64,000 nucleotides of DNA from Acidimicrobiales bacterium (lineage in GTDB: Bacteria > Actinomycetota > Acidimicrobiia > Acidimicrobiales > MedAcidi-G1): contig JASLKK010000007.1 in assembly GCA_030747595.1 (NCBI GenBank), forward strand, positions 1 through 64,000, in the 5' to 3' direction. The position numbers were made by a program, and so were the translations under genes. The notes under the pieces are model-generated. The model had not been told where the DNA came from and made no database searches. It was given only the letters and a program-made list of their open reading frames with translations. Below are positions 52,125 to 61,575 of the stretch, piece after piece; position 1 is the first letter of the stretch, and every line of letters starts with the position of its first letter.

Positions 52125-52742
52125 ATGGACAATGTGCGTTGCCTGATGACGGATGATCCGGCGCCCGATGCTGAGGCGCTGGCGTCCCGACCCGGCGTCC
52201 TCGCGGTGGACCTGGTTGATCAGGGTCGGCTCCACCTACTGGGAGCTCGGTCCATGCCGGTGACCGAGCCGATCTGGACGGCGCTGATCTGGATCACCGG
52301 CGAGGCTCACTTCCTGGCCCCCGAGCATCTCCTGGGCGTGCTCGAGGTGGATCGCCATCACGTGTGGGGTGCCAGTCTCGGAGAGCGCGGCGACGCCGCG
52401 CTCTCGCCGGACGCCCTTCTGATGGTGTCCCTGGTGGCCCGACGGAGCGACCTGAGCGCTGACTCGTTCGTAGAGCATTACCGCTCCCATGCCGAGGTGG
52501 CCCGCACCCACCATGGGTTTGGCGCCTATCGCCAGAACGTGGTTCGCAAGCACGTCGCTCTTCAGGACGCAGCCGGCTGCGACGCGATCTCGGAGATCTC
52601 GGTGGCCACCGAGGAGGACTGGCGGAACAACTTCTACACCACGCCCTCGTCGGCTGAGATCGTGGGACGTGACGTGGCCCAGTTCCTCGACCGGGCGGGC
52701 ACCTCGTCGACACTGGTTCGCCGCTTCCCCGGCACGGCCTGA
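52125..52742 (+). CDS. EthD-domain-like protein
   Basis: The 205-residue protein has a C-terminal EthD/dimeric alpha-beta barrel-like region: LVARRSDLSADSFVEHYRSHAEVARTH (core FVEHYRSHAEVA), YRQNVV and ISEISVATEEDW. EthD proteins accompany oxidative degradation systems but have no settled function. A GTG at 52089 could extend the N-terminus by 12 residues. The N-terminal half is less clear, possibly a second, diverged barrel. Confidence 0.68.
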   Translation: MDNVRCLMTDDPAPDAEALASRPGVLAVDLVDQGRLHLLGARSMPVTEPIWTALIWITGEAHFLAPEHLLGVLEVDRHHVWGASLGERGDAALSPDALLMVSLVARRSDLSADSFVEHYRSHAEVARTHHGFGAYRQNVVRKHVALQDAAGCDAISEISVATEEDWRNNFYTTPSSAEIVGRDVAQFLDRAGTSSTLVRRFPGTA

Positions 52743-52784
52743 CCCAGCGTTCCGTCAGGCAGGGTTCGACCCGGTGGGGATGCC

Positions 52785-53714
52785 ATGCTCTCAGACATGT
52801 CTTCCCCCCGTGTCGTCGTGGTCGGTTCAGTCAACCTCGACATCGTCGTACCGGTCCCCCACCACCCGATGACCGGCGAGACGGTGATGGGCGGCGACCA
52901 CGCCCTCGTTCCGGGAGGCAAGGGAGCCAATCAGGCGGTGGCCGCCTCACGACAGGGAGCGGCGGTGACCTTTTTGGGTCGCGTGGGATCCGATGACACC
53001 GGCGCCACTCTGAAGGCATCGCTCGAGGCGTCAGGCGTGGACACCAGCCATCTGACGGTCGATGCCGGAGCCCCCAGCGGGATCGCCCTGATCGGGGTGG
53101 ACGCCGACGGGGACAACGCCATCGTGGTGAGCCCGGGCGCTAATGCCCACGTGAGCTCATCGGACCTCGACGGTGCGTCGGCCGTGCTGGCCGACGCTGA
53201 GGTGGTTCTGCTCCAGCTGGAGATTCCGGCGGAAACCGTGACCGATGCTGCATTAGCCGCTGGCGGGACCGTGGTGCTGAACCCGGCGCCGGCCCCGTCG
53301 ACCCCCGGGGCGCTCCCCGTCGCACTCGTGGATCGGGTGAACGTGCTGGTCCCCAACTTCATCGAGCTGGCCCAGCTGACGGGATCCGAACCGTCCGATG
53401 ACGTCGACGACCTCACGGTGGCGGCCCGTGGCCTGGGCATCGAAACCGTTGTGGTAACCCGCGGGGCTGACGGCGCCCTGATCGTCACCATCGACGAGGC
53501 GATAGAAGTGCCCGCTCCAACCATCACCCCGGTGGACACCACCGGGGCCGGTGACTCGTTCTGCGGAACGCTCGCCGCGGCGCTGGCCCGCGGAGTGACC
53601 GTCGTCGAGGCCGTCCACGAAGCGGTTCATGCCGGATCCATCGCGGCGACGCGCCCGGGCGCCCAGCCGTCGATGCCCACGGCCGCCGAGGTGGCCCGCT
53701 CGATGGGCGCCTAA
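52785..53714 (+). CDS. rbsK: ribokinase
   Basis: The 309-residue PfkB-family sugar kinase has VVVGSVNLDIVVPVP, GGKGANQAVAASR and the anion-hole motif DTTGAGDSFCGTLA with the catalytic Asp. It phosphorylates ribose to ribose 5-phosphate. The ATG at 52785 follows a GGTGGGG; an ATG at 52797 would also work. A nucleoside hydrolase lies 38 bases downstream, so the pair can salvage ribose from nucleosides. Confidence 0.92.
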   Translation: MLSDMSSPRVVVVGSVNLDIVVPVPHHPMTGETVMGGDHALVPGGKGANQAVAASRQGAAVTFLGRVGSDDTGATLKASLEASGVDTSHLTVDAGAPSGIALIGVDADGDNAIVVSPGANAHVSSSDLDGASAVLADAEVVLLQLEIPAETVTDAALAAGGTVVLNPAPAPSTPGALPVALVDRVNVLVPNFIELAQLTGSEPSDDVDDLTVAARGLGIETVVVTRGADGALIVTIDEAIEVPAPTITPVDTTGAGDSFCGTLAAALARGVTVVEAVHEAVHAGSIAATRPGAQPSMPTAAEVARSMGA

Positions 53715-53752
53715 TCCAACAAACCCACCTCCTGACGGGGCACACTCCGGCC

Positions 53753-54742
53753 ATGCCGAAACAGTTCCCAGACAACGCAACCTCGACGAATCCGGCTTCT
53801 GAGGCGTTCTCACCGGGTAAACGGCCTCGCATCATCTTGGACTGTGACCCCGGAGTGGACGACGCCATGGCCATCATCGCCGCGGCCCGCTGGGCCGACC
53901 TGGTGGGCATCACCACGGTGGCCGGCAACGTCGAGTTGGAATACACCACAGCTAACGCCTGTCGGATGCGTGAACTGCTGGGCCTCGACGTTGAAGTCCA
54001 TACAGGCGCTGGAGGACCGCTGGTCGGTGCCCAGGAGTTCGCCCACGAGGTCCACGGGGCGACGGGCCTCGGGAGCCTCGTGCTCCCCGAGCCGACCAGG
54101 GGTGCCGACTCCGATGACGCTGTCGGTTGGCTGGTCGAGACGACCCGTGCCGAAGAAGGTCTACATCTGGTGCCCATCGGCCCTCTGACCAACGTGGCTC
54201 TGGCCCTCCGGGCCGATCCAGGCATGGTTGAGCGGGTGGCTTCCATCACCTTGATGGGAGGGGCCGCCCTAAGCGTCGGCAATGTGACGGCGGCCGCCGA
54301 GTTCAACGTATACGCCGACCCTGAGGCGGCCGATGAAGTCTTCCGGTCCGGTGCTCCGCTGACCATGGTGGGCCTCAACCTCACCCATCAGGTCCGTATG
54401 GGCAGTGCCCACGGTCGGATGTGCGCGACCTTCGGAACACCGGTAGGTGACGCCATGGCCGAACTACTCGAGTTCTACACGACGTTCCACGTGGCCGAGG
54501 AGGAAACCGAGGATGGGCCGGTCCACGACCCGTGCGCCATCCTGGCCGTCACCCACCCCCACCTGTTCGAGATGGCATCCCGCCCGGTGAGCGTGGAAGT
54601 CAACGGCACCCACACCCGGGGCATGACTGTGGTCGACGAGCGCGGTCCCCGCGCCGAGATGCCGTTCAACTGCGATGTGGCCTACGACGCCGATACCGAG
54701 GCACTCATCGGCCTGATGATGCAGGCGGTTCGGGACGCCTGA
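53753..54742 (+). CDS. inosine-uridine-preferring nucleoside hydrolase
   Basis: The 329-residue protein has the calcium-binding motif DCDPGVDDA at residues 30-38, the family segments LVPIGPLTNVALALR and LMGGAALSVGNVTAAAEFN, and a C-terminal Asp-containing VHDPCAILAV. It cleaves ribonucleosides to free base and ribose, which the neighbouring ribokinase can phosphorylate. The ATG at 53753 begins with a 20-residue unstructured tail. Substrate preference (pyrimidine or purine) is not determined. Confidence 0.92.
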   Translation: MPKQFPDNATSTNPASEAFSPGKRPRIILDCDPGVDDAMAIIAAARWADLVGITTVAGNVELEYTTANACRMRELLGLDVEVHTGAGGPLVGAQEFAHEVHGATGLGSLVLPEPTRGADSDDAVGWLVETTRAEEGLHLVPIGPLTNVALALRADPGMVERVASITLMGGAALSVGNVTAAAEFNVYADPEAADEVFRSGAPLTMVGLNLTHQVRMGSAHGRMCATFGTPVGDAMAELLEFYTTFHVAEEETEDGPVHDPCAILAVTHPHLFEMASRPVSVEVNGTHTRGMTVVDERGPRAEMPFNCDVAYDADTEALIGLMMQAVRDA

Positions 54743-54777
54743 TCCGGGCGGTTTTTTCGGGCCTCAGTTCTTGGGCT

Positions 54778-55254
54778 TCAGTTCAGTGGCGTGTGCACCA
54801 GAACCCGGAATCGGCCCTCGGTGGGTAACGGGCAGAAGAGCGCCGTGGCCTCCATCAGGAACACGGCCAACGACGGGCCTGTGGGCGCGTCTGATGAACC
54901 GGACTCCCAGATGAGGCCCCGCTTGGGGTTGTCCTGGCGGAGCAACCAGCCTTCAGGAGCGATAACGCCGGCGTCTCGTAGACGGTCACCGGCGCCCCGA
55001 CCGGTGCTGTGGTCGAGCCCGACGGACGGAACGTTCCGACCGGAACCGGCTACGAACGTCGCCACCGGAACCTGAGAGCCTCGGGCCGAGAACCATGCGA
55101 AGAGGCCCGGCACGTCGGCTCGGAGCGAGTCGTCCACGTCAGGTTCCACGTTGATCCACGAACCGGGCGAGCCAGCCACCTCATCTAGCACGTCGACCAG
55201 ATCGGTCGGGTCGGTGGAATCGACAAGGAACGTTTCGGTGTCGAAGCTGGCCAC
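54778..55254 (-). CDS. hypothetical protein, 158 residues
   Basis: I do not recognise this protein. It is soluble and acidic, with a GTG start at 55254, no signal peptide, and a conserved-looking core PGLFAWFSARGS and LRQDNPKRGLIWESG. It sits between the nucleoside hydrolase (convergent) and the ETF gene (divergent). Codon use matches neighbours. No function is suggested by context. Confidence 0.6.
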   Translation of the reverse strand: MASFDTETFLVDSTDPTDLVDVLDEVAGSPGSWINVEPDVDDSLRADVPGLFAWFSARGSQVPVATFVAGSGRNVPSVGLDHSTGRGAGDRLRDAGVIAPEGWLLRQDNPKRGLIWESGSSDAPTGPSLAVFLMEATALFCPLPTEGRFRVLVHTPLN

Positions 55255-55291
55255 GTCCCGACGCTAGTGGTGTCACCGGTACGGTGGCGCG

Positions 55292-57130
55292 GTGACCGAC
55301 CGGCCGCCTCGTCCGTTGCGGATAGCCGCCCTAGTCAAACAGATTCCGAAATTCCAGGAGATGCGCCTGGGCGACGACGGCCGTCTGGTGCGCGACGGTC
55401 TCGAACTCCACATGAACGACTACTGCCGACGTGGGGTTCGGGCGGGTTGTGATCTGGCCGAGGCCACCGGCGGCACGTGCACGGCGATCACTCTCGGTCC
55501 CGACGCCGCCGAGACCGTGCTACGGGAAGCCATCCTGTGTGGCTGCATCGAGGGGATCCACGTGACCGGCTCGGCGTTCGCCGGGAGCGACACCCTGGCC
55601 ACCTCCAGAGCCGTGGTCGCCGCCCTGGAGGCCACCGGACCGTGGGACCTCGTCCTGTGCGGTCGTAACTCGGTCGACGCCGACACCGGCCAGGTGCCCG
55701 CCCAGGTGGCGGAACTTCTGGGTTTTCCCCTGTTGGTGGGTGCCCGGGAACTGGACTTGACATCCGGCCCGGGGAAGTCCGTCCGGGGGCTGGCAGCCTT
55801 ACTGGAACACGATGACGAGTGGCTACGTGCCGAGGTCGACCTGCCGGCCGTGGTCTCGTGCGCCGAGCGTTTGTGCGACCCGTGCAAGGTGAAGGAGCCT
55901 GAGGCGTGGGCCACCGTGGACGGTGCTCTCATCCGCCGCCTCGGACCCGCCGATCTGGGCCCCGGACCTTGGGGTGCGGCAGCCAGTCCGACGGTGGTCG
56001 GTGAGGTGCGGTTACTCGACGTTGAACGGGCTGGTGAGACGCTCATTGGCGCCGACAAGACCCATCTGGACCGGGTGCTCGAAGTGGTCCGGTCCGGTGG
56101 CGCCATCTGGGGGTCTAAAGACGCTGGCGGAGAGGTGGCACGACCGTCTGGTCCAGGCGACGGTGGCGAGATCGTGGTGGTCGGCGAACCCGGACGAGAG
56201 CGTTCGACCTCCGAACTTCTGGGAGCGGCCGCCAGCCTGGCCGACACCATCGGCGGCAGGACGGTGCTGACCATCGACGTGGTCCACGACTGGGAGGCCC
56301 TCAGCGGCCAGGGCGCAGATCGGGTGCTTCGCCATGCTGGGGTGACCGGCGCCGACGAGGTGGCCCGGATGCTGACCAGATCACTGGTGGAGGACCCGCC
56401 GTGGGCCGTACTGGCACCGTCGACGGCCTGGGGTCGCGAGGTGGCGGCGCGTCTGGCCATCTGCCTGAATGCCGGCCTAACCGGCGATGCCGTGGGGCTC
56501 GAGGTACGTGACAGACGTCTGATCGCGCTGAAGCCCGCCTTCGGTGGCCGTCTGGTAGCCGAGATCACCTGCACCTCGACCGTCCAGATGGCGACCGTCC
56601 GCTCCGGCATCTTGCCCACGCTGCGGCCTCGGCCCGGGGCCCCATTCGCCGCGGACCATCTCGGGTCACCGGCACGGGAGCCGGCACGAAAGTCAGGGCA
56701 CGGAGGGCCAGCCGATCGACTGGTACGGATCTTGGAGCGTCGCCGCGACGATGACAGCGGCCTGTTGGCCAACGCCGACGTGGTGATCAGTGTGGGACAG
56801 GGCGTCGAGCCCTCGGAGTTGTCCCACGTGGAGAGACTGGCAGGGCGGCTGGGTGCCGAACTGTGCGCCACACGAAAGGTCACCGATGCCGGATGGATGC
56901 CTCGGGCCCGTCAGGTGGGCATCACCGGGCATGCCATTGCCCCCCGACTGTGTATCGCCATCGGGACATCCGGGAAGTTCAATCACACGGTCGGGCTCCG
57001 GGGGGCCACCACGGTGGTGGGCATTAACCCTGACCCGGAATGCGAGCTATGGAACTGGTGCGACGTGGGCCTGATCGCCGATTGGCGTGACGCCCTCGAA
57101 CCACTAATCGACCGACTGGTCGCCGACTAG
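55292..57130 (+). CDS. fused electron transfer flavoprotein, beta-alpha
   Basis: The 612-residue protein joins an ETF beta-like domain (about 1-265: IAALVKQIPKFQ, CGRNSVDADTGQVPAQVAELLG shown as CGRNSVDADTGQ, and DLPAVVSCAERLCDP) to an ETF alpha-like domain (about 290-612: VLAPSTAWGREVAARLA, FGGRLVAEI, and the FAD site RKVTDAGW and IGTSGKFNHTVG). The GTG at 55292 begins the protein. ETF carries electrons from acyl-CoA dehydrogenases to the respiratory chain. A single-chain fusion is unusual; residue QVGITGHAIAP fits the FAD loop. It is the only ETF in the window. Confidence 0.85.
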   Translation: MTDRPPRPLRIAALVKQIPKFQEMRLGDDGRLVRDGLELHMNDYCRRGVRAGCDLAEATGGTCTAITLGPDAAETVLREAILCGCIEGIHVTGSAFAGSDTLATSRAVVAALEATGPWDLVLCGRNSVDADTGQVPAQVAELLGFPLLVGARELDLTSGPGKSVRGLAALLEHDDEWLRAEVDLPAVVSCAERLCDPCKVKEPEAWATVDGALIRRLGPADLGPGPWGAAASPTVVGEVRLLDVERAGETLIGADKTHLDRVLEVVRSGGAIWGSKDAGGEVARPSGPGDGGEIVVVGEPGRERSTSELLGAAASLADTIGGRTVLTIDVVHDWEALSGQGADRVLRHAGVTGADEVARMLTRSLVEDPPWAVLAPSTAWGREVAARLAICLNAGLTGDAVGLEVRDRRLIALKPAFGGRLVAEITCTSTVQMATVRSGILPTLRPRPGAPFAADHLGSPAREPARKSGHGGPADRLVRILERRRDDDSGLLANADVVISVGQGVEPSELSHVERLAGRLGAELCATRKVTDAGWMPRARQVGITGHAIAPRLCIAIGTSGKFNHTVGLRGATTVVGINPDPECELWNWCDVGLIADWRDALEPLIDRLVAD

Positions 57131-57174
57131 ACGGTCAGCTCCTCGGCGTGAACCAGTGAGGCCGGGCACACCAA

Positions 57175-57537
57175 TCAATCAGGTCGATCGACTCCGGCGG
57201 CTCGCAGGGCCTCGGCATCGACCCACTCCAGACTGAGGATGTGGGTGGCGGCCAACAGGACCTGGGGCGCCGCTCCGGCCTCGTGAGCCTCCTGCCAGCG
57301 TGGGGCGCATAGACACCATCGGTCACCGGGATGCAACCCCGGGAAGCCGGGCCGCGGTGTCGATAGGTCATTGCCAGCTTCCTTGGAGAAGGCCAGAAAC
57401 TCCTCGGTCATCAGAGCGCACACGGTGTGCACGCCGAGGTCGTCAGCTCCGGTGTTGCAGCAACCATCCCGGTAGAAACCGGTCAGGGGGTCAACACCGC
57501 ATTCCTGGAGCGGCGTTCCCAGCACGTTGACGGCCAT
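57175..57537 (-). CDS. DUF2237-family protein
   Basis: The 120-residue protein matches the DUF2237 family along its length: NVLGTPLQECGVDPLTGFYRDGCCNTG (seen as NVLGTPLQECGVDPLTGFYR), VCALMTEEFLAFSKEAGNDLSTP and HPGDRWCLCAPRWQEA. Six cysteines are present. The function is not known. It lies convergent with the ETF gene and 22 bases after typA, so it may be in the same transcript as typA. Confidence 0.9.
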   Translation of the reverse strand: MAVNVLGTPLQECGVDPLTGFYRDGCCNTGADDLGVHTVCALMTEEFLAFSKEAGNDLSTPRPGFPGLHPGDRWCLCAPRWQEAHEAGAAPQVLLAATHILSLEWVDAEALRAAGVDRPD

Positions 57538-57559
57538 CGGTCGAAGCCCCAGAGGACCG

Positions 57560-59425
57560 TCAGGCTCGAGCGTTCTTGAGGCGCTTGACGGTCCGGGCGC
57601 GAGCGGTGGCGTCGAGTTCGACCTTGCGGAGACGCACCACGCCCGGCATCACCTCGACGCACTCGTCGTCAGCGATGTACTCCAACGCCTGCTCGAGGGA
57701 GAGTCGCCGCGGCGGTGTTAGGCGGATCGTGTCGTCAGATGCCGAGGCCCGCACGTTGGTGAGCTTCTTTTCTCTGCAGATGTTGACGTCCATGTCCTCG
57801 GCCCGGGGGTTCTCGCCGACGATCATCCCGGCGTACACCTCCTCGGTGGGGCCGATGAACATCGAAGCCCGTTCCTGGATGCCGGTGATGGCGTACGCCG
57901 TGGCACTACCGATGCGGTCGGCCACCACGCTGCCTGTCTGGCGGATTCGCAGGTCACCCATCCACGGCTCCCAACCTTCGAACACGTGGTGCAGAAGGCC
58001 GGTACCCCGGGTTTCGGTCATGAATTCGGTCCGGAAACCGATCAGTGCACGGGCAGCCACCACGTAGTCGAGACGGACCCAACCGGTGCCGTGGTTGGTC
58101 ATGTCCCCCATGCGGGCCCGGCGCTCGCCGAGTAGTTGGGTGACGGCACCCACGTACTCCTCGGGGACGTCCACTGAGAGGCGCTCGGTGGGCTCGTGCA
58201 AGGTGTCGTCGATCTCACGCAACAGCACAGCTGGCTTACCCACGGTGAGTTCAAAGCCTTCGCGGCGCATTGTCTCGACCAAGATGGCCAACTGGAGTTC
58301 GCCACGACCCTGGACCTCCCAGGTGTCAGGACGCTCGGTGGGCATCACCCGTAGCGACACGTTGCCGACCAGTTCAGCGTCGAGACGGTCCTTGACCTGG
58401 CGGGCGGTGAGTTTGGTGCCGTCCGATCCGGCCACCGGTGAGGTGTTCACTCCAATGGCCATCGACAGCGTGGGCTCATCGACGGTGATACCGGGAAGAG
58501 GACGGGGATCATCCAGGTCAGCCAGGGTCTCACCGATGGTGACATCGACGATGCCCGACACATAGACAATCTCACCCGGTCCGGCCTCCTCCACGTCGAC
58601 CTGTCCGAGGGCGTCGGTGACGGTGACGGTGCCGATCTTGGCCGGCTGGATGGTGCCGTCGGTGCGGCACCATGCCACCGGGGCACCTCGCTTGAGGGTG
58701 CCGCTGTCGATTCGACAGATGGCGATGCGACCTAGATACGGCGAGGCGTCGAGGTTGGTGACGTGGACCCGTAGCGGGGCTGTCTCGTCGAACGAAGGCG
58801 GCGGCACGTGCTCGAGCACCACGTCGAAGAACGGGCTGAGATCTGCACCGGGGACAGACGGATCCAGGGTTGCGGTACCGGCCCGGGCATCGGTGTAGAC
58901 AATCGGGAACTCGATCTGGTCTTCGGTGGCGTCGAGGTCCAGGAACAACTCGTAGGTCTCATCGACCACCTCGTCAAGGCGGGCGTCGGGCCGGTCGACC
59001 TTGTTGATGACGAGCACGATGGCCAGACCGGCTTCGAGTGCCTTACGAAGCACGAACCGGGTCTGGGGGCGTGGGCCCTCTGCGGAGTCGACGAGCAGGA
59101 TCACGCCATCGACCATGTTCAGTGCCCGCTCGACCTCGCCGCCGAAGTCCGCGTGACCGGGAGTGTCGACGATGTTGATCTTTACGCCGTCACGGACAAC
59201 GGCCGTGTTCTTGGCCAGGATCGTGATGCCCTTCTCACGCTCGAGATCCATGGAGTCCATGACACGCTCGGCGATCTCCTCGTTGTCCCGGAAGGCACCG
59301 GACTGGCGCAACAAGGCATCAACGAGGGTTGTTTTGCCGTGGTCGACGTGCGCGATGACGGCGACGTTGCGTAGGTCGGGACGGCTTCCCGTGCGCGCCG
59401 GGTCGGAGGTCTGAGATTTAGCCAC
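57560..59425 (-). CDS. typA: GTP-binding protein TypA/BipA
   Basis: TypA/BipA is a ribosome-associated GTPase of the translational factor family, involved in stress adaptation and assembly. The G motifs are AHVDHGKTT (G1), DTPGHADF (G3) and NKVD (G4). The C-terminal EF-G-like domains and the BipA-specific tail ([12 protein letters not shown]) are present. The GTG at 59425 begins MAKSQTSDP; longer open frames run into non-coding sequence. The length of 621 is normal. Confidence 0.95.
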   Translation of the reverse strand: MAKSQTSDPARTGSRPDLRNVAVIAHVDHGKTTLVDALLRQSGAFRDNEEIAERVMDSMDLEREKGITILAKNTAVVRDGVKINIVDTPGHADFGGEVERALNMVDGVILLVDSAEGPRPQTRFVLRKALEAGLAIVLVINKVDRPDARLDEVVDETYELFLDLDATEDQIEFPIVYTDARAGTATLDPSVPGADLSPFFDVVLEHVPPPSFDETAPLRVHVTNLDASPYLGRIAICRIDSGTLKRGAPVAWCRTDGTIQPAKIGTVTVTDALGQVDVEEAGPGEIVYVSGIVDVTIGETLADLDDPRPLPGITVDEPTLSMAIGVNTSPVAGSDGTKLTARQVKDRLDAELVGNVSLRVMPTERPDTWEVQGRGELQLAILVETMRREGFELTVGKPAVLLREIDDTLHEPTERLSVDVPEEYVGAVTQLLGERRARMGDMTNHGTGWVRLDYVVAARALIGFRTEFMTETRGTGLLHHVFEGWEPWMGDLRIRQTGSVVADRIGSATAYAITGIQERASMFIGPTEEVYAGMIVGENPRAEDMDVNICREKKLTNVRASASDDTIRLTPPRRLSLEQALEYIADDECVEVMPGVVRLRKVELDATARARTVKRLKNARA

Positions 59426-59511
59426 GACGAAAAGGTTACGGCCCGGCGAGCCTCCGTAGACGGAGGTGTGACCGATGGGCGCAACCAGCAGAATCCGCTG
59501 ATCTGTGCCGG

Positions 59512-60198
59512 TCAGCGGTGGCGGCCGGTCTCCAGGCGCCGACGGGGCGCCTCGCTTCCCCGGCGAGCAATGGCCTTCCCGAGATCTTCTACTGCGTCGT
59601 CCAAATCGGGCCACGTCCCAAAGGCCGGCCCGGTAGTACCCAGCATGGCGAGGCGCTCAGCGGCATCGGCGACCAGCAGCGGGTGGGGAGGGCGTCCGTC
59701 CACCTCGTCCACCGCCGCCCGGGTGGTGGCCGCCCACAGCACGAGGTCGGACGCCACAGGTATCTGGACGGCGTGCAGCGGGGTGCTTCCCCGGACACGG
59801 CGCCCGGTGAAGGTCACCACCATCCGGGGGCGTGTCCGGCGCCACGAATCGAGACGGGTGGCCAAGGTCTTGTGGGGCACGCCGAGCCGTTCGGCCAGCT
59901 CTCGGATGCCGCCGACTCCGAGGAGGACAAACCCAACATGTTCGGGCCGTGCCGTGGCCTCATCAACGAGTCGAGCCCAGAGTGATCGCTGCTGGTGACT
60001 CTTGAGGGGATCGGTCCGTCGGATGCCGGGCGCCCGTGAGAGGCCGGCGGCGATTCCCCGCATGATCGACCGCGGCACCAGCGAGTCGGGTGACCGATCG
60101 GCAGCTTCACGGATTACCTCGAACCGGGAAGCCAGGGCGCCGTATTCGAGTGGTTCCTGCCCGGGACCCCGGGGATCGTCGTCAACAGGCGCGGGCAC
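59512..60198 (-). CDS. hypothetical protein with possible HTH
   Basis: I do not recognise this 228-residue protein. The stretch ELAERLGVPHKTLATRLDSW (about 98-117) resembles a helix-turn-helix recognition region, and the rest is basic. There is no membrane segment or signal peptide. A GTG at 60198 starts the frame. It is 86 bases upstream of typA on the same strand and could be its co-regulated neighbour. It borders the first repeat of the cassette-like array at 60309. Confidence 0.55.
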   Translation of the reverse strand: MPAPVDDDPRGPGQEPLEYGALASRFEVIREAADRSPDSLVPRSIMRGIAAGLSRAPGIRRTDPLKSHQQRSLWARLVDEATARPEHVGFVLLGVGGIRELAERLGVPHKTLATRLDSWRRTRPRMVVTFTGRRVRGSTPLHAVQIPVASDLVLWAATTRAAVDEVDGRPPHPLLVADAAERLAMLGTTGPAFGTWPDLDDAVEDLGKAIARRGSEAPRRRLETGRHR

Positions 60199-60308
60199 GT
60201 CGTAAACGGTAGTCCCAACAAGGTCGAAAGACGGAACGCGACGAGGGTCGGGCTGGAGACTGTGGTGTTAACTCGGTGCTGCTGTCCGAGGGCGTCTCTG
60301 ACACCCTC

Positions 60309-60327
60309 GGTGTAGGTACGCGCAGTC
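60309..60327 (+). repeat. array repeat, copy 1 (GTAGGTACGCGCAG core)
   Basis: GGTGTAGGTACGCGCAGTC is one of five copies of a 19-base element (consensus GGTGTAGATAYGCGCAGRC), each in a separate intergenic gap from 60.3 to 63.3 kb. An inverted repeat (CCGAGGG ... CCCTCGG, 60286-60310) directly precedes it. Confidence 0.6.
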
Positions 60328-60355
60328 CGGGGCATTGTCGAAATATGGTTTCGTC

Positions 60356-60709
60356 ATGAACGACAAACATGGGGCGACCGAATTCGGTCTGGTCAGTGAG
60401 GTTCCGTATTACGCCACAATCTTCACTACTCGTATGACAAGCAATCTTGACGGATATGAAGAGACGGCTGACCGCATGGCCGAACTAGTCAACGCCCGTG
60501 AGGGCTTTTTAGGCATGCAATCGGCTCGGGGAGACGACGGCCTCGGAATCACCGTGTGCTACTGGCGTACCGAAGAGGACATCGCCGCCTGGCGAAACGA
60601 CCTGGAACATGAGATTGCCCAGGACGAAGGCCGTAATCGCTGGTACGCCCAGTACACGGTCGAGGTGGCGCGGGTAGATCGGACTATTGGATTCAAGCGC
60701 CCTAGCTAG
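60356..60709 (+). CDS. ABM-domain (antibiotic biosynthesis monooxygenase-like) protein
   Basis: The 117-residue protein has the family pattern YYATIFTTRM, DGYEETADRMAELVNAREGFLG, and GITVCYWRTEEDIAAWRND followed by YTVEVARVDR. ABM proteins form small alpha-beta barrels and include quinone-forming monooxygenases and haem-degrading enzymes; the real activity cannot be told. The ATG at 60356 begins MNDKHGATEF. The gene uses codons richer in A/T than the upstream typA, and lies between repeat copies 1 and 2. Confidence 0.85.
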   Translation: MNDKHGATEFGLVSEVPYYATIFTTRMTSNLDGYEETADRMAELVNAREGFLGMQSARGDDGLGITVCYWRTEEDIAAWRNDLEHEIAQDEGRNRWYAQYTVEVARVDRTIGFKRPS

Positions 60710-60761
60710 AGCTTGTCGAACCCTCCGCTACAGCGGGCGGGAGGCGGCATCGAAGCCCGCA

Positions 60762-60780
60762 GGTGCGGATATGCGCAGAC
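60762..60780 (+). repeat. array repeat, copy 2
   Basis: GGTGCGGATATGCGCAGAC lies in the 123-base gap between the ABM gene and the convergent hypothetical gene. Imperfect arms (CCCTCC ... GGGAGG and CGGGC ... GCCCG) precede it. Its orientation matches the other four copies. Confidence 0.55.
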
Positions 60781-60832
60781 AGTCTGAGTGCTCGGACCCC
60801 GCCCCAAGGGACGGGCTCCGAGCGACAGGGTT

Positions 60833-61147
60833 CTAGTTGTCGTTGATTGCGGCTGACGCAATCGGCCACCACTCATCAAGGGCTACGAACGGCCCAGCGG
60901 AAACGAACTCCAGCAAGCCTTTCGCTGAGATCTCGATCTGGGTCTTCACCGCTGCAGCCGAATCCTCATATTTTGTAACCGATACGTTGACGCCGCGAGC
61001 TAGGTCCTGACCAGATAGGACCATTTCACCGCCATTGGCAGCAAGAACCCCAAAGAGTTCAGCCAACAAGGCGTCACCTTCCTCGGTGGTCTCTGCCGCC
61101 TGCATCCGTGGCCCGGGCCTCGTAGTGGTAATGCTCGTATAGGACAT
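60833..61147 (-). CDS. hypothetical protein, 104 residues
   Basis: I do not recognise this protein. It starts at ATG 61147 with a strong AAGGGG upstream and ends FVALDEWWPIASAAIND. It has no signal peptide or membrane segment and is Ala/Glu-rich with a conserved-looking ALLAELFGVLAANGGE. Codon use is less GC-rich than the core genes. It lies between repeat copies 2 and 3, pointing opposite to its neighbours. Confidence 0.6.
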   Translation of the reverse strand: MSYTSITTTRPGPRMQAAETTEEGDALLAELFGVLAANGGEMVLSGQDLARGVNVSVTKYEDSAAAVKTQIEISAKGLLEFVSAGPFVALDEWWPIASAAINDN

Positions 61148-61249
61148 GGTTCCCCTTTTCGTATGTGAGCGGATAAGGGTCCCACAGATCAAATGCTGAC
61201 GCTGGTGAACCCCATCCTTAGGGGGGTGGCCCTAGGTACGAATCCCCTA

Positions 61250-61268
61250 GGAGTAGATATGCACGACC
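61250..61268 (+). repeat. array repeat, copy 3
   Basis: GGAGTAGATATGCACGACC sits in the 161-base divergent gap between the hypothetical gene and the small lipoprotein. The preceding CCTAGGTACGAA and CCCCTAGG form an inverted repeat nearly identical to that before copy 5. Confidence 0.55.
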
Positions 61269-61308
61269 GTCACGTTCACCTAGATCGCCGCCAGTACATA
61301 CTGGCCTG

Positions 61309-61575
61309 GTGCGAATTCTTGGATTAGTCCTGCTTCTGGCGACATCATCGATTAGCTGCAGCGTTGACGGCAGCGACTACGACGAAGAAATTCGCAACAA
61401 CTTCCTAGTCAGTTGCCAAAGCGAGGCTGATGCGTCTTCTTGCGAGAAGATGCTCAACTGCATCGAAGGAAAGTTGTCTCAGGACGAGTTTCTTTACGAG
61501 GAGAGGCGCTCGTTTCTCACGGGCGAGTTCTCGGATCGGCTCGCAGAGGTAATAGCCCGGTGCACTTCTGATTGA
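61309..61575 (+). CDS. small secreted lipoprotein
   Basis: The 88-residue protein has an N-terminal hydrophobic signal and a lipobox ending SSISC at Cys17, so it is probably acylated and anchored outside the membrane. Four further cysteines lie in the mature part. No family is recognised. The GTG at 61309 starts it. It is one of the small accessory genes between repeat copies 3 and 4, and is followed immediately by a 14-bp perfect hairpin. Confidence 0.65.
   Translation: MRILGLVLLLATSSISCSVDGSDYDEEIRNNFLVSCQSEADASSCEKMLNCIEGKLSQDEFLYEERRSFLTGEFSDRLAEVIARCTSD

Noticed and set aside
54743-54777. Intrinsic terminator at the TTTTTT run between the nucleoside hydrolase and hypothetical genes
   Set aside because: No convincing stem directly precedes the T-run on either strand.
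55420-56883. Long antisense frame (487 codons) across the ETF gene
   Set aside because: Ser/Arg/Pro-rich shadow with no motifs; the plus-strand ETF is clearly the real gene.
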